A stretch of 51,742 bases of DNA from Nitrospirota bacterium (GCA_021811105.1 JAJZPM010000021.1:1-51742); one strand, 5' to 3'; positions 26,375 to 34,540 are shown, numbered from the stretch's first letter. A program made the numbers and translations. The notes: generated by a model not told the origin, from the sequence alone.

Positions 26375-26545
26375 TCATAGTTGACAGTAACCCGCTTCGT
26401 CAAAGTGCCTGTTGCAAGCGTAAGCCATTGCCGGGTCGCGTGTTATGTCCGCGCTTCTCCGAACTCTGGGACAACCCCGGAGCGCCATCACGACTATGAC
26501 GGCAAAGATCGCTGCTGCGACGATCAGTCTTTTCAGCTTCCCCAT
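26375..26545 (-). CDS. Small membrane-anchored hypothetical protein
   Basis: A 56-residue frame starting MGKLKRLIVAAAIFAVIVVM and ending in a soluble part with three cysteines (near residues 25, 44 and 54) and the sequence DPAMAYACNRHFDEAGYCQL. GAGGGCGGG lies directly upstream. The N-terminal segment is a plausible transmembrane helix. I do not recognise a family. Both ends carry a perfect 10-base inverted repeat (26371-26380 and 26494-26503). Moderately supported: good ribosome site and hydrophobic profile, but short. Confidence 0.45.
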   Translation of the reverse strand: MGKLKRLIVAAAIFAVIVVMALRGCPRVRRSADITRDPAMAYACNRHFDEAGYCQL

Positions 26546-26712
26546 CCCGCCCTCTTACCGGAAGGCCGATTTCCTGGCGATTCGGCGGACTGACCCTTTA
26601 TGCTCGCCCTTTGTTTGAGTCCCAGGTGCCTGAAACAACCTACCACGTGATCGTTTACCATCCCCACTGCATGAATGCCTGTTTCTTATAATCCCGGAAT
26701 CATCCGGCATAA

Positions 26713-27162
26713 TCACGTAACAGGGATTGCGACAAAGTCCTGTTTCCCCCCGTCCCACAGGTAGCCCTTGATCTCCCGCACCTGGTTTGCATAGACAGCG
26801 ACCACGATATGCAGAGCATCGGGGAACTCGGGTTCGCCGAAGACGGTCTGAACGTCCTTGTCCATCCGGGAGAAATAGGCGTCGCAATCGATGTGGGAGT
26901 GATAAAAGGCAATGACCTTCTCACCGGTTATTGCTGCGTCCCTCATGATCCGCTCCGCTTCATCACGGTCCATGGCATAAGCCTCGCGGCTGGTGCGCGG
27001 ATGGCTTTCGGGATCCTTCGCGTGAAGTTTGTCCTGCATGTTCTTGCATCGATGGACGCTCTGTACGTCCGTTGTTCCTGTTACGATGCCGCAGCATTCC
27101 GCCGGATATTCGGCGACAGCATGTCTGGTGACGACATCTACGGCTTCCTCGGTGAGTCGCAA
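26713..27162 (-). CDS. JAMM (Mov34/MPN) metalloprotease, Mec-like
   Basis: A zinc isopeptidase of the JAB domain family. The 149-residue product has the full JAMM set: E22 (AECCGIV), H88-x-H90, then S98 and D101 in HSHIDCDAYFSRMD, matching HxHx7Sx2D. In Mycobacterium, Mec cleaves cysteine from the sulfur carrier CysO, made with CysM. Here cysM lies directly upstream with a three-base gap, so the same role is likely. No CysO/ThiS-like carrier is in the window. Confidence 0.88.
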   Translation of the reverse strand: MRLTEEAVDVVTRHAVAEYPAECCGIVTGTTDVQSVHRCKNMQDKLHAKDPESHPRTSREAYAMDRDEAERIMRDAAITGEKVIAFYHSHIDCDAYFSRMDKDVQTVFGEPEFPDALHIVVAVYANQVREIKGYLWDGGKQDFVAIPVT

Positions 27163-27165
27163 GTC

Positions 27166-28095
27166 TCAGAATCCCATGCTCAGATACCTGTCCCCGCCAT
27201 CCGGGAACATGACCACGATGACGCCCTCCGTCATTTTTTCAGCCATCCTGAGCGCAGCGGCCAGGGCAGCGCCCGAGGAGTGGCCTACGAAGAGCCCTTC
27301 CTCCCTGATAATCCTTTTTGTCATGTCGTAAGCGGTGTCCGTATCAACTAACAGGCGTTCATCCGGAAAGCTCATATTAAAGATGCCGGGGATAATCGCG
27401 CCTTCGCCCAAAAACTTTATGCCTTCGATGCCGTGGAATGCGTCGTCGGGATGAACAGCTATGATCTTTACTGCCGGACGAAACTCCCTGAGCGCACGTC
27501 CCGTGCCCATGAGCGTGCCGCCGGTTCCGACGCAGGCTACGAAGTGGGTCATGTGGCCTTCTGTCTGGCGTATAATTTCGGGGCCGGTCGTCAGATAGTG
27601 AGCCATCGCGTTGGACGGATTGTTGTACTGGTCCGGTTGATAGTATTTATCGGGGTGCTTCCGGAGAATCTCCTTTGCCATCCGGATGGCGCCGTCCGCC
27701 CCTTCGAAGGGACTCGAGAGTACCAGTTCAGCGCCGAAACTCGTCATGATTTTCTTCCGTTCTGCGCTGGCATTTTCCGGTATCACGATCCGAACGCGGT
27801 ATCCTTTCACGGCTCCGATCATGGCATAGGCTATCCCGGTGTTGCCGGATGTGGAATCGAGAATAATTTTGCCCGGAGTCAGAAGGCCCGCGGCTTCGGC
27901 ATCGCTAATCATGCGCCAGGCCGCGCGGTCCTTTACCGAGCCTCCGGGGTTCACGCGCTCCATTTTGGCAAAAACGGAAAGTCGCGGACCCAGGTGCCGT
28001 GCAAGCTGCGTGATCTGAACCAGCGGCGTTTGGCCGATGGTATCGAGCGCGGATACAGACGCCTGCGAAAACCATTCTTGAGGAGGCTTTGCCAT
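27166..28095 (-). CDS. cysM: PLP-dependent cysteine synthase, CysM/CysK family
   Basis: Makes cysteine by beta-replacement on an acetyl- or phospho-serine, with sulfide or a thiocarboxylated carrier as sulfur donor. The 309-residue product has the PLP lysine K55 in NPGGSVKDRAA, the STSGNTGIAYAM substrate loop, GTGGTLMGTGRALRE for phosphate binding, and GHSSGAALAA. Pairing with a JAMM protease suggests the carrier-dependent route, though the CysO partner is missing here. A TATAAT lies just upstream of the ATG. Confidence 0.92.
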   Translation of the reverse strand: MAKPPQEWFSQASVSALDTIGQTPLVQITQLARHLGPRLSVFAKMERVNPGGSVKDRAAWRMISDAEAAGLLTPGKIILDSTSGNTGIAYAMIGAVKGYRVRIVIPENASAERKKIMTSFGAELVLSSPFEGADGAIRMAKEILRKHPDKYYQPDQYNNPSNAMAHYLTTGPEIIRQTEGHMTHFVACVGTGGTLMGTGRALREFRPAVKIIAVHPDDAFHGIEGIKFLGEGAIIPGIFNMSFPDERLLVDTDTAYDMTKRIIREEGLFVGHSSGAALAAALRMAEKMTEGVIVVMFPDGGDRYLSMGF

Positions 28096-28106
28096 AGATT
28101 AACCAT

Positions 28107-28112
28107 ATTATA
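28107..28112 (-). promoter_or_regulatory. -10 element upstream of cysM
   Basis: A perfect TATAAT on the minus strand (28112-28107) ends 11 bases before the cysM ATG at 28095. The -35 region is weak. With no ribosome site in the gap, cysM mRNA would have little or no leader. Confidence 0.45.
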
Positions 28113-28224
28113 GCAGCAGTGGGGGAAATGATTTCAGCGTTTAATTGCCAGGATGGCCGTATCCCTGCAATAAAGGATGCATTACATCGCCGATATTTTG
28201 CAAGCAGCGGGGCTTCGATAAGAG

Positions 28225-28554
28225 CTATTTTTTGTCCCTGCCTCCGAGATAATCCCCGAGCATCCCCCTGCTGTGCTCATCGTCGTGGCAGTAGATGCAG
28301 AGGTTCTCCCAGTTCGATCCGTCGGGCGGGTTATTGTTGTGGTTGCCGTCTTTGTGATGCACCGTCAGGAGATGCCGGTCCTTGTATTCGAACTCCCTTC
28401 CGCACTTTGCACAGACGAGGCCGTGTATTTTGAGGGACTGCTCGCGGTAATCCTCTGCGGGGCTGCCGGCCTGCCTTAGTTCTCGCACTATCTCTTCGAC
28501 TGATTTTCCGCTGTCTTTCCCGTGGAGAGGTCTTTTATGACGCCCATGTCTCAT
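28225..28554 (-). CDS. HNH endonuclease family protein, YajD-like
   Basis: A 109-residue HNH protein. The core is C-x-x-C (CAKCGREFEYKDRHLL), HHKDGNHNNNPPDGSNWENL and CIYCHDDEH, giving the His-Asn-His metal site plus a zinc ribbon. It matches the YajD subfamily, whose role is not settled. It follows the marC-like gene by 11 bases on the same strand and is probably the last gene of that operon. A 129-base gap precedes cysM. Confidence 0.88.
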   Translation of the reverse strand: MRHGRHKRPLHGKDSGKSVEEIVRELRQAGSPAEDYREQSLKIHGLVCAKCGREFEYKDRHLLTVHHKDGNHNNNPPDGSNWENLCIYCHDDEHSRGMLGDYLGGRDKK

Positions 28555-28565
28555 AATTAATCTCG

Positions 28566-29201
28566 CTATCGCGCCAACCCGGGAAGCAACTGGGCCAGCC
28601 CGCCGGCAATAAACTCAACCGCAATTGCGGCCAGAAGAAGTCCCATCAGCCGTGTCGCGATATTGATACCGGTTTTACTCAGCATCCTGCTTACGGGGAT
28701 CGCGGCCTTGAGCGCAAACCACGTGAGGAGTGCGACGATAAGGCTGCTGCCGATGATCAGGCCGACATGAAGCGGTTGAAACGACTGGTCCGCGTAGATA
28801 ATGACCGTAGATATCGCGCCGGGCCCTGCAAGCAGGGGCATCGCTATCGGCACCACCGCGATGCTCTCTTTCTCCTCGGCCTCTTCGGCCTCTTCAGGCG
28901 TCTGCTTGCTCTCGGCGTACTTGGCCTGCATCATTGCGATCGACATCAGAAGCAAGAGGATGCCGCCTCCGACCCTGAAGGAAGCAATGCTGACGCCGAA
29001 GAAGTTAAGAAGGGGCTTCCCGAGCAGCGTTGCGATCACCAGCACTATTGCGACGGCAACGCTTGTCGTCCTGGCGATATGCCGCCTCTCGGTCTCGCCC
29101 ATCCCGCTTGTGAGGCTTACGAAGATGGGGATCACGCCGAGCGGGTTCACGATCGCCAGAAGGGTCGTAAATATCTTTATGTATCCGGTCCATTCGATCA
29201 T
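28566..29201 (-). CDS. MarC family integral membrane protein (UPF0056)
   Basis: A 211-residue protein with six predicted membrane helices. The starts of both halves show the family pattern: FTTLLAIVNPLGVIPIFVSL near residue 15 and IAMPLLAGPGAISTVIIY near residue 120. The central cytosolic loop is acidic (TPEEAEEAEEKES). MarC-type proteins are possible transporters of unknown substrate; the old link to antibiotic resistance is not supported. It lies 23 bases downstream of the DppF-like gene. Confidence 0.92.
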   Translation of the reverse strand: MIEWTGYIKIFTTLLAIVNPLGVIPIFVSLTSGMGETERRHIARTTSVAVAIVLVIATLLGKPLLNFFGVSIASFRVGGGILLLLMSIAMMQAKYAESKQTPEEAEEAEEKESIAVVPIAMPLLAGPGAISTVIIYADQSFQPLHVGLIIGSSLIVALLTWFALKAAIPVSRMLSKTGINIATRLMGLLLAAIAVEFIAGGLAQLLPGLAR

Positions 29202-29224
29202 CGCATGCCCGATACTTAATTATA

Positions 29225-30193
29225 TCAATACGGGTTCCAGAGGTGACACGACACTAATCGGCCGTGGCTCTCCTTCAACTCGGGAACGATCCTGTCGCAG
29301 GGCTCGAACCTCCTGGGGCATCTCGGATGGAAAGGACAGCCGGGAGGGATGTTGATAGGGCTCGGCACCTCGCCTTGAAGCGGCGCGGACCTGATCTTCT
29401 TCCACCCATCGGGCCTGATCTTCGGCGCGGAAGCGAGAAGTACTTCTGTGTAAGGGTGAAAGGGTTTTTCGAAGAGCCCGTCGGTACCTGCGTATTCGAC
29501 GATCTTCCCCAGATACATGACCCCGACTGCATCGCTGAAATACTGTACCACCCTCAGGTCGTGGCTTATGAAGAGGAAGGATATCTTCGTCTGCTTTTTC
29601 AGGTCGGTGAGCAGGTTGATAATCTGCGCCTGTATCGACACGTCCAGCGCCGAAAGCGGCTCGTCCGCCACGATCAGCTCCGGGGACACGGCGAGTGCGC
29701 GCGCGATGCATATCCTCTGTCTCTGTCCGCCGCTGAATTCGTGGGGATAGCGGTTCAGGGTCTCTGCGCCGAGCCCCACTTTCTCCAGGACGCCGACTAC
29801 CGCGTCCTTCATCCCCGGACGGCCGGCGAGTCTATGGATGAGCAGGGGCTCCGATATCGTATCGTATACGGTCCTCCTCGGGTTCAGCGAGGCGAAGGGG
29901 TCCTGAAATATGATCTGGACCGATTTTCTGAAGGCCTTAATTTCGGCGCGGTCCATCGAGAAGATGTTTTTTCCCTTAAAGAGCACGGCCCCGGAGGTCG
30001 GCTCCATCAGCCTCAGCACCAGCCTGGCGACGGTGGATTTGCCGCATCCGCTTTCCCCTACCAGCGCGAGGACGCTGTCCTCGCGGAGGGCGAAGTCAAT
30101 CCCGTCGACCGCCTTCAAGACATGGCCGCCGGACCTGAACGTCTTCCTGACTTCAAAAAATTTTTTTAACGATTCAGCCCTGAGAAGTTCCAT
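29225..30193 (-). CDS. Oligopeptide/dipeptide ABC transporter ATPase, DppF-like
   Basis: An ABC ATPase that energises peptide (or nickel) uptake. The 322-residue product has Walker A GESGCGKST, Q-loop FQDPFASLNPRR, signature FSGGQRQRICIAR, Walker B LIVADEPLSALD and the C-terminal oligopeptide-transporter cysteine motif (CPFHPRCPRRFEPC). ATG 30193 is chosen because GAGGAG lies five bases upstream; an earlier in-frame ATG at 30217 would overlap the DppD gene. No permease or binding-protein gene is in the window. Confidence 0.92.
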   Translation of the reverse strand: MELLRAESLKKFFEVRKTFRSGGHVLKAVDGIDFALREDSVLALVGESGCGKSTVARLVLRLMEPTSGAVLFKGKNIFSMDRAEIKAFRKSVQIIFQDPFASLNPRRTVYDTISEPLLIHRLAGRPGMKDAVVGVLEKVGLGAETLNRYPHEFSGGQRQRICIARALAVSPELIVADEPLSALDVSIQAQIINLLTDLKKQTKISFLFISHDLRVVQYFSDAVGVMYLGKIVEYAGTDGLFEKPFHPYTEVLLASAPKIRPDGWKKIRSAPLQGEVPSPINIPPGCPFHPRCPRRFEPCDRIVPELKESHGRLVSCHLWNPY

Positions 30194-30201
30194 CTCTCTC
30201 C

Positions 30202-31152
30202 TCAGATCAGCCCGCACCTTACGAAATGGCCCTTTGAGACCTCAAAAAGGGGTGGCTCTTTTTCCCTGCATTCGGCGGAAGGCTGTTTCCCGCACCTGTC
30301 CGCATACCTGCAGCCTTCCGGGAAATCTTCAGGCCGCGGGACGGTGCCCCGGATCGGCTTCAGGGGGACACCCCTTCCCTTTGGAATGGATTCAAGAAGG
30401 CCGACCGTATAGGGATGCTTCGGGTTATTGAATATCTCGCCGGTGTCGGCGAGTTCCATCAGCTTCCCGGCGTACATCACCGCGACCCTCGCTGCGTTCT
30501 CGGCGATCACGCCGAGGTCATGGGTGATGAAAAGGATAGACATCCGGCGCTCTTCCCTCAGCCTCTGGATGAGTTCGAGTATCTGGGCCTGGATCGTCAC
30601 ATCAAGCGCGGTCGTCGGCTCGTCGGCGATCAGGAGTGCCGGGTTGCAGGCGATCGACATCGCGATCATGACCCTCTGCCTCATGCCCCCGGACATCTGA
30701 TGGGGATACTCCTTTACCCGTATCTCGGGGGAGGGGATCCTGACCGAGGCGAGGAGTTCGACCGCCCGCTCCATCGCTTCTTTCTTCGTCATGTCCCGGT
30801 GGGTCACGAGCACCTCAGCGATCTGGTAGCCGATCGTGAGCACCGGGTTGAGGGAGGTCATCGGCTCCTGGAAAATCATGGATATCTCGTTGCCCCTGAG
30901 CCGTCTCTTGGATTCTTCGTCCATCTTCAGGAGGTCTTTCCCCCTGAAGTCGGTTTCCCCCGTGGCGTATGCGTTCCGGGGAAGAAGCCCCATGATCGAA
31001 AGTGCGGTGATGCTCTTGCCGCAGCCGCTCTCGCCGGCAAGGCCGAAGATCTCGGATTCTTCTATGGAGAAATTAAGGCCGGATACGACCGGGACGGGTG
31101 CGCCCTCTGTCCTGAAGTAGACATGCAAATCCCTTACATCAAGCAGGGACAC
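30202..31152 (-). CDS. Oligopeptide/dipeptide ABC transporter ATPase, DppD-like
   Basis: The 316-residue partner of the DppF-like ATPase, eight bases upstream. It shows Walker A GESGCGKSI, Q-loop FQEPMTSLNPV, signature MSGGMRQRVMIAM, Walker B LLIADEPTTALDVT, and the C-terminal cysteine motif (CRYADRCGKQPSAEC) that binds an Fe-S cluster in some relatives. It follows the TPR gene by six bases. The membrane subunits must be encoded elsewhere. Confidence 0.92.
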   Translation of the reverse strand: MSLLDVRDLHVYFRTEGAPVPVVSGLNFSIEESEIFGLAGESGCGKSITALSIMGLLPRNAYATGETDFRGKDLLKMDEESKRRLRGNEISMIFQEPMTSLNPVLTIGYQIAEVLVTHRDMTKKEAMERAVELLASVRIPSPEIRVKEYPHQMSGGMRQRVMIAMSIACNPALLIADEPTTALDVTIQAQILELIQRLREERRMSILFITHDLGVIAENAARVAVMYAGKLMELADTGEIFNNPKHPYTVGLLESIPKGRGVPLKPIRGTVPRPEDFPEGCRYADRCGKQPSAECREKEPPLFEVSKGHFVRCGLI

Positions 31153-31158
31153 TTTCTA

Positions 31159-31866
31159 TTACTTGTCCTCTTTTTTTAGGAGCCTCAGGTAGTTTTCGGC
31201 TTCTTTCAGCCCGGGATTGATTTCGAGGGCCTTTTCCCATTCCTGGAAAGCCAGGCCGGAGAGGCCCTGCATATAGTAGCTCAGCCCTAACTGCACCCAT
31301 GCAGGCCCGTAACCCGGGTTGACCTCTTTTGCCTTCGAGAAATGGATAATCGCCTCCTCGACGAGGCCTTTGTTTCTCAGTGCAATGCCGAGTTTGGTAT
31401 GGACATCGGCAAGCCTCGGATGGAGTTTTATCGCCTTCCGGTACTCCTCGGCCGCCTCGTCGTTCATGTTGAACTCAAGGTACATGTTGCCCAACCGGTA
31501 ATGCTCGTTGGCGAGTTTCCCGGCGATATAAGGGTCCACGGCATTCGGGTCCGGGTGCGCAATCTGGGCCGCCATCGAAAATACTTCCTGGGCCTTCTTG
31601 TATTCGCCGAGATCGTTGTAGGTCACCGCGAGGTTGAGAGAGGCCTCGGTATACCGCGGGTTCAGTTCGAGTGCCTTCTCAAAGTGCTTCGCCGCCTTCC
31701 TCATTTCACCTTTCATATTGCAGATGATCCCCATCTTATTGTGGACGTCGGCATATTGCGGGTTCCTGGCGATCACTTCTCTCAGGAGCGGTTCTGCCTC
31801 GCTCAGTTTGCCTTCGTTGTAAAGCTTCGTGCCGAGTTCGTAGAGTTCATGCAAGGTTGCAGTCAT
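31159..31866 (-). CDS. TPR-repeat protein
   Basis: A 235-residue protein made almost wholly of tetratricopeptide repeats (about six), for example EAEPLLREVIARNPQYADVH, KHFEKALELNPRYTEASLNL and EEAIIHFSKAKEVNPGYGPA, spanning about residues 10-225. There is no signal peptide or catalytic domain, so it is a soluble interaction module of unknown partner. It is the first gene of a minus-strand operon (TPR, DppD-like, DppF-like, MarC-like, HNH) and is divergent from the HDOD operon. Confidence 0.9.
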   Translation of the reverse strand: MTATLHELYELGTKLYNEGKLSEAEPLLREVIARNPQYADVHNKMGIICNMKGEMRKAAKHFEKALELNPRYTEASLNLAVTYNDLGEYKKAQEVFSMAAQIAHPDPNAVDPYIAGKLANEHYRLGNMYLEFNMNDEAAEEYRKAIKLHPRLADVHTKLGIALRNKGLVEEAIIHFSKAKEVNPGYGPAWVQLGLSYYMQGLSGLAFQEWEKALEINPGLKEAENYLRLLKKEDK

Positions 31867-32004
31867 ACATATTTACTATATGGGGAAGGCGGAACTTTGT
31901 CAAGAAACCGCGAGGGAATATCCGGGACAGCGTTATCCGAAGCGCGCGGAGAAGGCGGGGCTCTTTTGTGATAGAATAGTTTGATCTTAAGTTTCGGGGG
32001 AAAG

Positions 32005-32301
32005 ATGCCGAAAATAGAAGTGGCGAAGATCGTACCGGGCATGAAATTGTCGAGGACGGTCAGGAACGAAAGCGGAATGGTCCTTCTCGGCGAGGGGACC
32101 GAACTGACGGAGTCGCTGATCGCAAGGCTTGCAGCCATGAATATCGGAAGTGTGCATGTCGAAATGCCCGGGATGCCGGAGAAGGCGAAGACGGAATTGC
32201 TGGGCGAGCTCGACGAAAGATTCAGGAAAACGGAAGACGAACCCCTCATGGGACTACTCAAAAAGATTGTCAGTGAGCAAATAGAGAAACCGGACGACTA
32301 A
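32005..32301 (+). CDS. Small HD-GYP/HDOD-associated domain protein
   Basis: A 98-residue protein of the type found in front of HD-GYP or HDOD domains: KIEVAKIVPGMKLSRTVRNE, VLLGEGTELTESLIARLAAM, then IGSVHVEMPG. Here it is a free-standing gene. The start at ATG 32005 is supported by GGGGGAAAG directly upstream; a TTG at 31981 would add an unconserved leader. A TAGAAT (-10-like) lies at 31972-31977. It probably works with the next two genes, which follow at two bases and an eight-base overlap. Confidence 0.75.
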   Translation: MPKIEVAKIVPGMKLSRTVRNESGMVLLGEGTELTESLIARLAAMNIGSVHVEMPGMPEKAKTELLGELDERFRKTEDEPLMGLLKKIVSEQIEKPDD

Positions 32302-32303
32302 CC

Positions 32304-33140
32304 ATGGATGCCCGGGAATTACGAAATCATATCGAGGGGATCAATGCCCTTCCGACCATCCCCGGCGCGCTGAGGAATATCGTCAGGGTCGTCGAAAACC
32401 CCAGGACCTCATTGAGCGAGATCGGGAGCTTCATATCGAAAGATCCGGTGCTTGTCTCGCGTGTTCTCAAAGTGGTGAATTCCCCTATTTACGGCTTTTC
32501 CGGGAGGATATCATCGGTAAACCAGGCGCTGCTGCTCCTTGGTCTGAGCATCGTCCGCGGAATGCTCTTCGGCGTTTCCGTCTTCGAGATCATGGAGAAA
32601 ACCATGGTCGGACTCTGGGGCCATTCGATGGGCTGCGCAGTGGCCGCAAGGATAATCGCGCAAAAGAAGGGGCTGGAAGAGCCGGAGGAGATTTCCGTCG
32701 CAGCCCTCCTGCACGATATCGGCAAGGTCGCATTCAGTCTCAAGTTCCCTGAAGATTACGGGGCGCTCATCGGGGCGACCGCAGAGAGGAAGATGTTTCT
32801 CTTCGAGGCGGAGGAAGAACATTTCGGGGTGACGCACGCAAAGGCCGGGGCCTGGATATGCGAGAAATGGAATTTTCCGCGTGGCCTTGTCGAGATGATC
32901 GGCTATCACCACAAGCCCCATCTCTCGAAGAACGTGCCGGTGCAGACAGCGGTCGTGCACCTGGCGGACGTCCTCATCCGGGCAAAGGGCTTCGGTTTCG
33001 GGGGAGATAATTTCGTGCCGCCCCTGAGTCAGTCGGCGTGGCGCCTTCTGGACCTTGCGGAGGAGGACCTTCGGGAGATCGTGTGCGAAGTGGATGAGGC
33101 ACTCGCCGGTTCCGGCGACTTTCTCTTCCCCGATGAGTAG
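32304..33140 (+). CDS. HDOD domain signalling protein
   Basis: A 278-residue single-domain HDOD protein: LPTIPGALRNIVRVVENPRT, FISKDPVLVSRVLKVVNSPI and YGFSGRISSVNQALLLLG in the N-terminal part, then AALLHDIGKVAF and THAKAGAWICEKWNFP. HDOD proteins are regulators tied to c-di-GMP and two-component signalling, generally without proven hydrolase activity. The second gene of a three-gene operon. Confidence 0.92.
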   Translation: MDARELRNHIEGINALPTIPGALRNIVRVVENPRTSLSEIGSFISKDPVLVSRVLKVVNSPIYGFSGRISSVNQALLLLGLSIVRGMLFGVSVFEIMEKTMVGLWGHSMGCAVAARIIAQKKGLEEPEEISVAALLHDIGKVAFSLKFPEDYGALIGATAERKMFLFEAEEEHFGVTHAKAGAWICEKWNFPRGLVEMIGYHHKPHLSKNVPVQTAVVHLADVLIRAKGFGFGGDNFVPPLSQSAWRLLDLAEEDLREIVCEVDEALAGSGDFLFPDE

Positions 33141-34065
33141 CCCGAAGACAGTCGTCCTTATCGCGGCCGAGGTCGCGCTGAAGAGCATCATCGAAAGGGA
33201 TCTTGCGGCCGTTCCCTACAGGGTAGTAAGCTTTACGGACATCCGGTCTTCATTCGATTACATTTATAACTCGGTCCCCGATCTTCTGATCATTTCAATA
33301 GATCCCGGCGACGCGGGGACCTCATGCCTGTTGAACGACTTCAAGGAAGATCCCCTGTTCGGGCAGCTGCCCGTTCTCGCCGTGATCGGGGATGAATTAC
33401 CCCTTCCCGGATGGGGGCGGCTGTTTGCAGATGATTATGTGAAGCGTTCGCAACTCGGCGCCGACATCTGCGCCAGGGCCGAGCTCTGCATCGCAAGGGC
33501 GGAGCGCGTGGTGGAGATCAACCCTCTGACGCGGCTGCCCGGCAATATCGCGATTATCAAGCAGATACAGCACAGGCTGAGCAAGGGGGACATATTCGGC
33601 CTTGCCTATGCGGACCTCGACAATTTCAAACCCTTCAATGACAGATACGGCTTCAGCAGAGGGGATGAGGTCTTGAAAATGGTAGGGCGTCTTATCCTTA
33701 ATATCGTCAGGACGAAGCAGCCTGCCGGCAGTTTTGTGGGGCATATCGGCGGCGACGACTTCGTGTTCATTTCGGGCGCGGAGACGGTCGCGGAGATCGC
33801 GGAGGATGTTGCGGACAATTTCGACGAGATCATCCCTTCTTTTTATGACGGGGAGAACAGATCAAGACGCTGCATAGAGTCCATCGACAGGGAAGGGCAC
33901 CCAAAGACCTTCCCCATCATAACTCTTTCGGTCGGCATCGCCACGAATGCCCGCAGGGCGTACACTCATTACGGGGAGATGACAGAGGTCGCCTCGGAGA
34001 TGAAGAAATACGCGAAGGCGTGCAGCGGCAGCTGCGTAAGGACCGACCGGAGGAGGGGGCGGTGA
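33133..34065 (+). CDS. Receiver-like plus GGDEF domain protein with GGDDF motif
   Basis: A 310-residue protein. Residues about 5-120 resemble a response-regulator receiver fold (KTVVLIAAEVALKSIIERDL, LLIISIDPGDAG), though the usual phosphoacceptor and lysine pattern is not clear. The GGDEF domain (about 135-300) begins NPLTRLPGNIAI and has YADLDNFKPFNDRYGFSRGD. The active-site motif reads GGDDF (in GHIGGDDFVFI) in place of GG[D/E]EF, and no RxxD inhibitory site precedes it. It may be a weak diguanylate cyclase or a c-di-GMP/GTP sensor. ATG 33133 overlaps the HDOD gene by eight bases. Confidence 0.85.
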   Translation: MSSPKTVVLIAAEVALKSIIERDLAAVPYRVVSFTDIRSSFDYIYNSVPDLLIISIDPGDAGTSCLLNDFKEDPLFGQLPVLAVIGDELPLPGWGRLFADDYVKRSQLGADICARAELCIARAERVVEINPLTRLPGNIAIIKQIQHRLSKGDIFGLAYADLDNFKPFNDRYGFSRGDEVLKMVGRLILNIVRTKQPAGSFVGHIGGDDFVFISGAETVAEIAEDVADNFDEIIPSFYDGENRSRRCIESIDREGHPKTFPIITLSVGIATNARRAYTHYGEMTEVASEMKKYAKACSGSCVRTDRRRGR

Positions 34066-34075
34066 TTCACCATGG

Positions 34076-34492
34076 TCACTTCTTCACGGCCTTCAATCTG
34101 AAGTCGCGGTCGGCGAATTCGTCACTCTTTTTGATGAGGGGCCATTCCTTTTCCTTGCCGGACATGCGGGCGAGGACGAACATACCCCTAAGCTTCCGGC
34201 CCTTGAAGACGAACTCCAGTTTCCCGTCACTCACACTTCCGCCCTTCAAATCGTAGGTCCCTTTGTCCCAGATGAAGACCTCGCCGGCGCCGTACTCTCC
34301 CTCGGGTATCGTACCTTCGAACCCGGCGTAATCGAGGCTATGGTCGTCTACCATGACTGCGAGCCTCTTCTCGGCCGGGTTCATCGAAGGGCCTTTCGGG
34401 ACCGCCCACGATTTCAGGACACCTTCCATTTCGAGCCTGAGGTCGAAATGGAGCCTTCTCGCATGATGTTCGTGGACTACAAATATCGGCAT
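34076..34492 (-). CDS. Stand-alone LigD-type 3'-phosphoesterase domain
   Basis: A 138-residue protein matching the PE domain of DNA ligase D, which trims 3'-phosphates and ribonucleotides at DNA ends during non-homologous end joining. The motif set is present: HHARRLHFDLRLEMEGVLKS with catalytic His and Asp, AVPKGPS, AVMVDDHSLDYAGFEGTIP, and GEYGAGEVFIWDKGTY. No ligase, polymerase or Ku gene is nearby, so it is one of the free-standing PE proteins. It converges with the GGDEF gene with ten bases between stops and no clear terminator. Confidence 0.92.
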   Translation of the reverse strand: MPIFVVHEHHARRLHFDLRLEMEGVLKSWAVPKGPSMNPAEKRLAVMVDDHSLDYAGFEGTIPEGEYGAGEVFIWDKGTYDLKGGSVSDGKLEFVFKGRKLRGMFVLARMSGKEKEWPLIKKSDEFADRDFRLKAVKK

Positions 34493-34540
34493 AAAAACCT
34501 CAATTGTTACGTTGCTGTGTACTGGATCGATCTTGACTGA

